Below, one piece after another: positions 58,926 to 64,000 of a stretch of DNA of 64,000 nucleotides. The DNA comes from Welwitschia mirabilis. Its lineage: Eukaryota; Gnetophyta; Gnetopsida; Welwitschiales. The stretch spans positions 243,952,979 to 244,016,978 of the forward strand of contig JBOZIK010000001.1 in the NCBI GenBank assembly GCA_051453625.1, given 5' to 3'. Numbering within the stretch: the stretch's first letter is position 1; each line of letters starts with the position of its first letter. Position numbers and translations under genes: made by a program. Under the pieces are notes generated by a model, which ran no database searches, was not told where the DNA came from, and was given only the letters and a program-made list of their open reading frames with translations.

Positions 58926-61517
58926 AAATAGAATTTATGATTTGAACAAAAATTGTTTAATTTGATGTTTTATTTTGATTTTTTATTTTTATTCTTTGTT
59001 TTTATTTTTATTTTTAATAAATTAATCTCTAGGTGATTAGTTTATTATCTTTTATAGAACTGCATTTTTAATGGCTCAGTTGAGGATTTTTTTTGATTTG
59101 AATACTAGGGAAATTCAAAAAATATAAAAAGTTTAAAAATTAATGAATGATGAAAAGACCTTAAAACATGATATAAGAAATTGTTTTAAAAGTTATTCTA
59201 CCATTATCTAAGTTTTTCCTTAGCCACTTCATTTAGTTGATGTCATGCTATCACTTAAACATTTTTAACTTGACTTGTGTTTTATTTTATGAAGTTAGCA
59301 CAACTAGTAATTTTTACTTAGGCATTTCAAAAGTGATAAAATTAGATTCATCCAATTGAAGGAAGATGCTTTTTTTTAATGATTTCTCTTAATGGTAAAG
59401 TCATTAGTTATTTGAGGATTTTTTTAATCATTTTTACCTCATTTCTTCACCTTCATCTTTGAGAGTATGTAGTTATATGGGATTTATTTTAAAAAAGTTA
59501 AAAAAGAATAATAATTATGTTTTATTATTTATATGCTAAATACATGGTCACCACAATGTCCTACTACACTGAAGTAAAGTTTCTTAAGAGGGAACTTTGG
59601 TAGTGTTGGCAGCTATGGGAACTTTACTAAGGGGGTTAGTTGGTCATGCTTCATGAATTCTTACTTCTCTTACTATGGTTGTACTCCCCTTATTATGGAT
59701 TAATAATAAACACTTTAAGGCTACAAGATTACTAGTGTTTTTGATATCATCAGAGGTATTGCTTATTCTTGAGACTTATTGAGTTTATATTATTCCCACA
59801 TAGTCATTTCATTTTTGTAGATTTAAGTATGTTTTAGGTTGTTAGTAGGAGAGTCATTTCTAAGTATCTTTTGATCTTATCATTCATTATTTAAAAACAT
59901 TATTTACTTAGCATCACCATAATCATTATCTATTTAAGTGGTACTTTATAAGTTCTTACACTATATTATTCATTATTGATCAGGTCATTTTATGATTTCT
60001 TCCATGGGGATTTGCTAAGTTTGAATATAGGATAGGTACATAATATTCTTCATGTCCCTAAGTTTTCTATTTTTATTTTATTTTTCTTAGTTATTTTATT
60101 TAGTATTTCAAATCAATTTTTGTACTTTTTTCATCACAAATACAAAGGACTTAATCATATAGTATTTTTTGGTTGATTTTTACTTTGTAGTTTTTCTTTA
60201 TAGTAGTCAATATTATTTTAAGCAAATAATGTTTTCTTAGTTTATGATGATAATTTTTTCCATCTATTCTTTTAGTTCCTTTTTGAGTTTAGTTCTTTAA
60301 TTTTCTTTTTTAGTTTTAATTCATTCTATATTGCACTAATTGTAAATTCATGGTATATTTCATAATCTTCCTTAGCTTTATGCATTCACCTCCTTTGTTA
60401 TGCCTTAATTTATCATAATTCTTAGTCACTTCCTACCTATGAGATCCTCTAAAACCTTTCTGAAACCTTCTTAGTATCATCTAAGCTTTATTTATTTTTC
60501 TAATAATTTCATTTTCCATAAATATTTTGGAAGTCTTTTCATCCATCCTATTGTCTAGATGATGAGGCAGACAATGCATAAATATTTTTTTTCTATCTTC
60601 ATTTTCATGTTTTATCTTTTCTAAACTACATTTCATCTTCTTTCATGCATAGAATATGCTCACAGTCCCATCTATTTTGTTTATTTGTACCTAACTTATG
60701 TTTTCATCTTTTTAACTTATGTTTTCATCTTTTTCCTTCTTACATTAATGTAATACAGGATATATTAAGTCACCCATAAAAGGGGTAGGACACAGATTTT
60801 GACCAAAATTTTCAAATGTTTTGGGTTATTTTTACATTTTCATAAAACATATCTATAGTGTACTAATATAATTTTGAATGCTTATTATTTGAGTGATATA
60901 TATTATGAATATTATTTACTAAAACATGTACTTAACATTAGAATATTTGCAATTTTTTTTTCTTGTAGAAATGATCCAAGTAATTCATGAAATCATGAAT
61001 GAAAGAAATAATGTTATGATTAATTATTTTTAATATATTTTCTCTTGTAGATTGTGCTTTAAAAAATACTTAATCTTTAATTTATGAATATCATTCTAAG
61101 TTATTAGTGTATCTAATTGTACACGAACATCATATATCTAAATTATAATGATTACATCTTATAATAATTATTTTTTATAACATTTAATCTTTATCTTTTA
61201 CATGTGCTAATAGTTTTAAGTAAGGGGATAACTCATGGATAAGTGCCTTTATCCTATTTTCTAATGAGTATAGTTGTAGGCATTTAATTCTATAAACTGG
61301 TTTTTCAAGACCTATTATTTTCATAATCATTCAGAGGATAAACTAGATAATAACATGGTTACATTATTTTTAAGGAAAAACAATTTAGTTATGAAATTCT
61401 GAGATTTGCTCCTACATAATAAGTTTATAAACTTAATTTGTAGTTCTCTAGTTAATGTTTGTCTTAGTCAATTTGGCTTACAATTATAGTTCTTCACCAA
61501 TTTTATCAAGGTTTGAT
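58926..61517 (+). other. Element B 3' untranslated region
   Basis: About 2.6 kb without coding sense. 59570-59800 matches the 3' region of A (12870-13100). One palindrome lies at 60536-60576 (core TTGTCTAGATGATG, flanks CATCCATCCT and GCAGACAATG). A short duplication of TTTTCATCTTTTTAACTTATG occurs near 60700. Why this region is so long is unclear. Confidence 0.5.
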
Positions 61518-61533
61518 AAGCTTAGTGGGGGCC
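61518..61533 (+). other. Polypurine tract of element B
   Basis: AAGCTTAGTGGGGGCC lies two bases before the 3' LTR. Confidence 0.75.
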
Positions 61534-61535
61534 TA

Positions 61536-62789
61536 TGTTGTAATGCCAAATTATATGTTTTTTATTTGGTATTTTGAGTAATTTTGTAGGACATTTAGTG
61601 AAGTTTATATAGAAAATAATGATTATTGAGAGTTAGGGAAAACAAAGTAATGGAAATGAAAAATTACTAGAATATTTAGAGGCATTTTAAATTAATTTTA
61701 ATGCTTTACATTTTGAGGAGGAATTAATGTTCTACAAGGATAAATTCACTAGATTGAAGAGCTCAAAGAATTCTGTCATTCCCTTCATCATCCAAACAAT
61801 TAACTTGGATGATACCACTTGCATGCTAACTCGGATGCTGTCTAGATCAATGTTAAGGCTAAATATAGAACTCTCTTGACATCGTATCACTCCCATCATT
61901 ATTTGAATGACTAGAAGAATGACACATAATTTATTCAATATATCAAACTTATGTAATGTATCATACACTTTCCATGTACTGTTAGAATTTTGATTACATC
62001 TATTAGATTTGTTATTTTTTAGTCTATTATTATTAATAAATATTACCCTTTCCCTGAACTCTAATCATCTTCTTTAGCACAAAAAAAATCTCATCATAGA
62101 AAATTAAAGGGCAAAAGTTCTATCTGTTAGTTGTAGAGAAGAATCTTCCTTGGTGTTGGGAGATGTATACTTCATTGAGATGCTACTACTTTCTAATAAG
62201 ATATTGGTTCAACTTTTAATGAAAATATTCTTTTAGGTTTGTTTATATTCATGTGCATATCACTTATGATTTATAATGATTATGATTTTATGATAGTTTC
62301 ATAATCAATATAGGTCATCAAGGGCAACCTTTATCAAATTTGAAATTATTAGTTTGGAAATTACATTGCATTATATTTTATATTTCCTAGATTAATCATT
62401 AAGAGTTTTTTCTATTCTGTTTGACATCCTTAATATCCTAGATTGGTTAGGATTAGTGATAGCTTTCTTAATTTATCTAGTTTATAGAGGGTTAATCTTG
62501 ATGCCAGAGATTTCATAGTCAGATCAATATTGCATCTAGAGTAGTTTGCATTGGCATTTTATTAATATGTTTATTTTCTTGCATTATTGATTTTCATTTA
62601 GAACCATAAAAGAAAAACCTAAAAATATATTACTTAAATCAATTCTTTAGCTTTAAGCCTAATGCCTTTGATGGATTATGACATTCAGATTAACTCTCAT
62701 CTATATTAGTGTGTTGTGTTTATATATATATTTGTGATTAATAGTATTTTATAAAAGATATAAAATTTGCATAAATATGCACCACAACA
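61536..62789 (+). repeat. Element B 3' LTR
   Basis: Starts TGTTGTAATGCCAAATTA and ends ACCACAACA. About 1254 bp, collinear with 53862-55100. Palindromes lie at 61773-61816 and 61884-61925. The ATGAG duplication follows at 62790. Confidence 0.93.
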
Positions 62790-62794
62790 ATGAG

Positions 62795-63179
62795 ATACAT
62801 AATTTTTGACATAAGCTTTTTCACTTTGTCTTGTACTATTAAATTTTAAAATTTCTCTAAAGGTATCATCTATATTTTCTTTGATTTAGGGGACTCTTTA
62901 TTAAATAAATAAAGATTAATACCTTTTGTTCTTTTTGGATCATTATTAACATCCTTTGCAATGGAAAGAATGAAATAATCTTAGATAAGCATAGAGCTCA
63001 ATTATGTTATCATCTATAATGTATTTGTTTACATAAAAAAATAAACATTTTAAGTTAGTATAATTAATTAATTTAGCATAAGAAGAAATATTAATTTGTT
63101 GTTTTATTACAAAATAATGTTTTCTTTCCTTTTTATTATTTTTCATGACTTTTTAAAGACATAGCATAAAATGAAAAGA
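62795..63179. other. AT-rich flank, nothing recognised
   Basis: Sequence between element B and the LTR-like segment. A short minus-strand ORF (62946-63146) lacks any known feature. Confidence 0.4.
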
Positions 63180-64000
63180 GTTCATTACAACATGTTACCA
63201 CCATTAGTTAAGGCCATCGATGTGACTAATATTATGAGGAAAAGGCATTTAAAACTCATGTTCTTAAGCTTGTTTATGAAGTTCATCATTTTGCACCTAT
63301 GGACTAATTAAAATTAGATATATAATAAACCTTAAAATCTAGTGACATTTGGCAAAACTATAATATGACATGTCACAATAACATGTAGAACAATGAGGAT
63401 GACCATGTGAAAGATACATGACATGGCATCTATTGGTAGAATCATCAATAGTCATAGGATATGTTATCATCATGTTTACATAAGAAGATGAAGAATTTTT
63501 TCTTATGACTACATGTTAAAAATTGTGACTTTATTCTTATGTAACCATCCTTAAGTAACCTCATTTATATACTTACTAACCTAATGCGCCATAACAACAC
63601 CTAATGTAATCATGATAAAGCTCTCCAAGCCATTTCTCATTTATAAAATGGCCTTGAGCACCCATTGTAAACACCTTATGATTAGCTGAATGTGTGGAAG
63701 ACATAGATTATAGGACATCATGATGTTGTAATCACTTTTCTTTAGGACAAAATGACTTAGGAATAGTTAAGAAGTTCTTTTTATTTACCCTTCTTCATCT
63801 GATATAGTATATATTTATTTTAGATTTTAATATAAGAATTAGTTTAAATACTTTCATTGTTATTACATAATCTATTTGGCATTAGCAATATTTTGATAAT
63901 ACTAGTTCTTAAGTAGGTTTCTTCCTTTCATAAGTACTGCATGATTTATTTAGAATTAGCAATATTTAGATGAGTTTACTTAATTATTAAGTTCTTTCAT
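63180..64000 (+). repeat. Probable LTR segment of another retrotransposon (runs off window)
   Basis: Less AT-rich than the surroundings, with a promoter-like TTATAAAATGG at 63641-63651 and a downstream leader-like stretch. Dense short repeats such as TGACATGTCACAATAACATG and ATACATGACATGGCAT are typical of plant LTR U3 regions. ATTAGCAATATTT occurs twice near the end (63885 and 63955). No partner copy lies in the window, so class and edges are open. Confidence 0.45.

Larger units (their letters stand above)
53862..62789 (+). mobile_element. Element B: Athila-like LTR retrotransposon, gag-protease only
   Basis: A complete plus-strand element of 8,928 bp. The 5' LTR is 53862-55100 and the 3' LTR 61536-62789. 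The perfect TSD ATGAG lies at 53857-53861 and 62790-62794. It belongs to a different subfamily from A and C: the LTRs differ in much of their sequence but share TGTT...CAACA ends and the palindromes. The internal region holds a palindrome triplet, gag, protease, ORFx and a long 3' untranslated region. No RT, RNase H or integrase was found in the 3.6 kb after the protease. The LTRs are roughly 80% alike by eye. Confidence 0.93.

Overview
This is a gene-poor, very AT-rich stretch of plant nuclear DNA (G+C about a quarter by eye), built almost entirely of old, decayed retrotransposons nested in one another. I found no intact host gene, tRNA, rRNA or organellar insert. The elements are plant-type: Ty1/copia, Ty3/gypsy Tat-like and Ty3/gypsy Athila-like. 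Many substitutions look like C-to-T or G-to-A decay, as expected of long-methylated repeats. LTR pairs agree at only roughly 80% by eye, yet target-site duplications (TSDs) survive, so turnover is slow. That fits a large, slowly purged seed-plant genome; I cannot name the species. Six runs of N are assembly gaps.

Layout. 1-2681: two LTR copies of an Athila-like family (called F) with a scrap of internal sequence between them. 2690-6060: left copy of an unclassified repeat R. 7495-15030: element A (+), Athila-like, TSD AAGTA. 15488 to about 46100: element D (-), a Ty1/copia element split twice. Element C (-, Athila-like, 20281-28700, TSD AAGGG) sits in its integrase and element E (+, Tat-like gypsy, 30117-43776, TSD CTACA) sits in its gag. 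With both removed, D reads gag, protease, integrase, RT, RNase H in the copia order. 48060-53170: right copy of R, carrying a minus-strand LINE fragment (48240-50290). 53862-62789: element B (+, Athila-like, TSD ATGAG). 63180 to the end: part of another LTR-like sequence.

How the parts relate. A, B and C are one superfamily. They share TGTTG...CAACA-type LTR ends, a primer-binding site resembling the tRNA-Asp type, purine tracts next to the 3' LTR, and an unusual coding plan. B and C carry gag and an aspartic protease but no recognisable RT, RNase H or integrase. All three carry an extra ORF (ORFx) after the protease position. They would need pol functions in trans. A has lost gag-protease and has a different, acidic ORF in its place.

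The most striking signal is a roughly 40-bp nested palindrome: outer TCATCC...GGATGA arms around an inner ATCATC-YR-GATGAT core. It recurs at least 25 times in A, B, C and F, always in the LTR U3 or the internal untranslated regions, mostly as pairs or triplets spaced about 105-115 bp. I found no such copies in D or E, although D's LTRs carry a different short dyad (AGATGTCT/AGACATCT).
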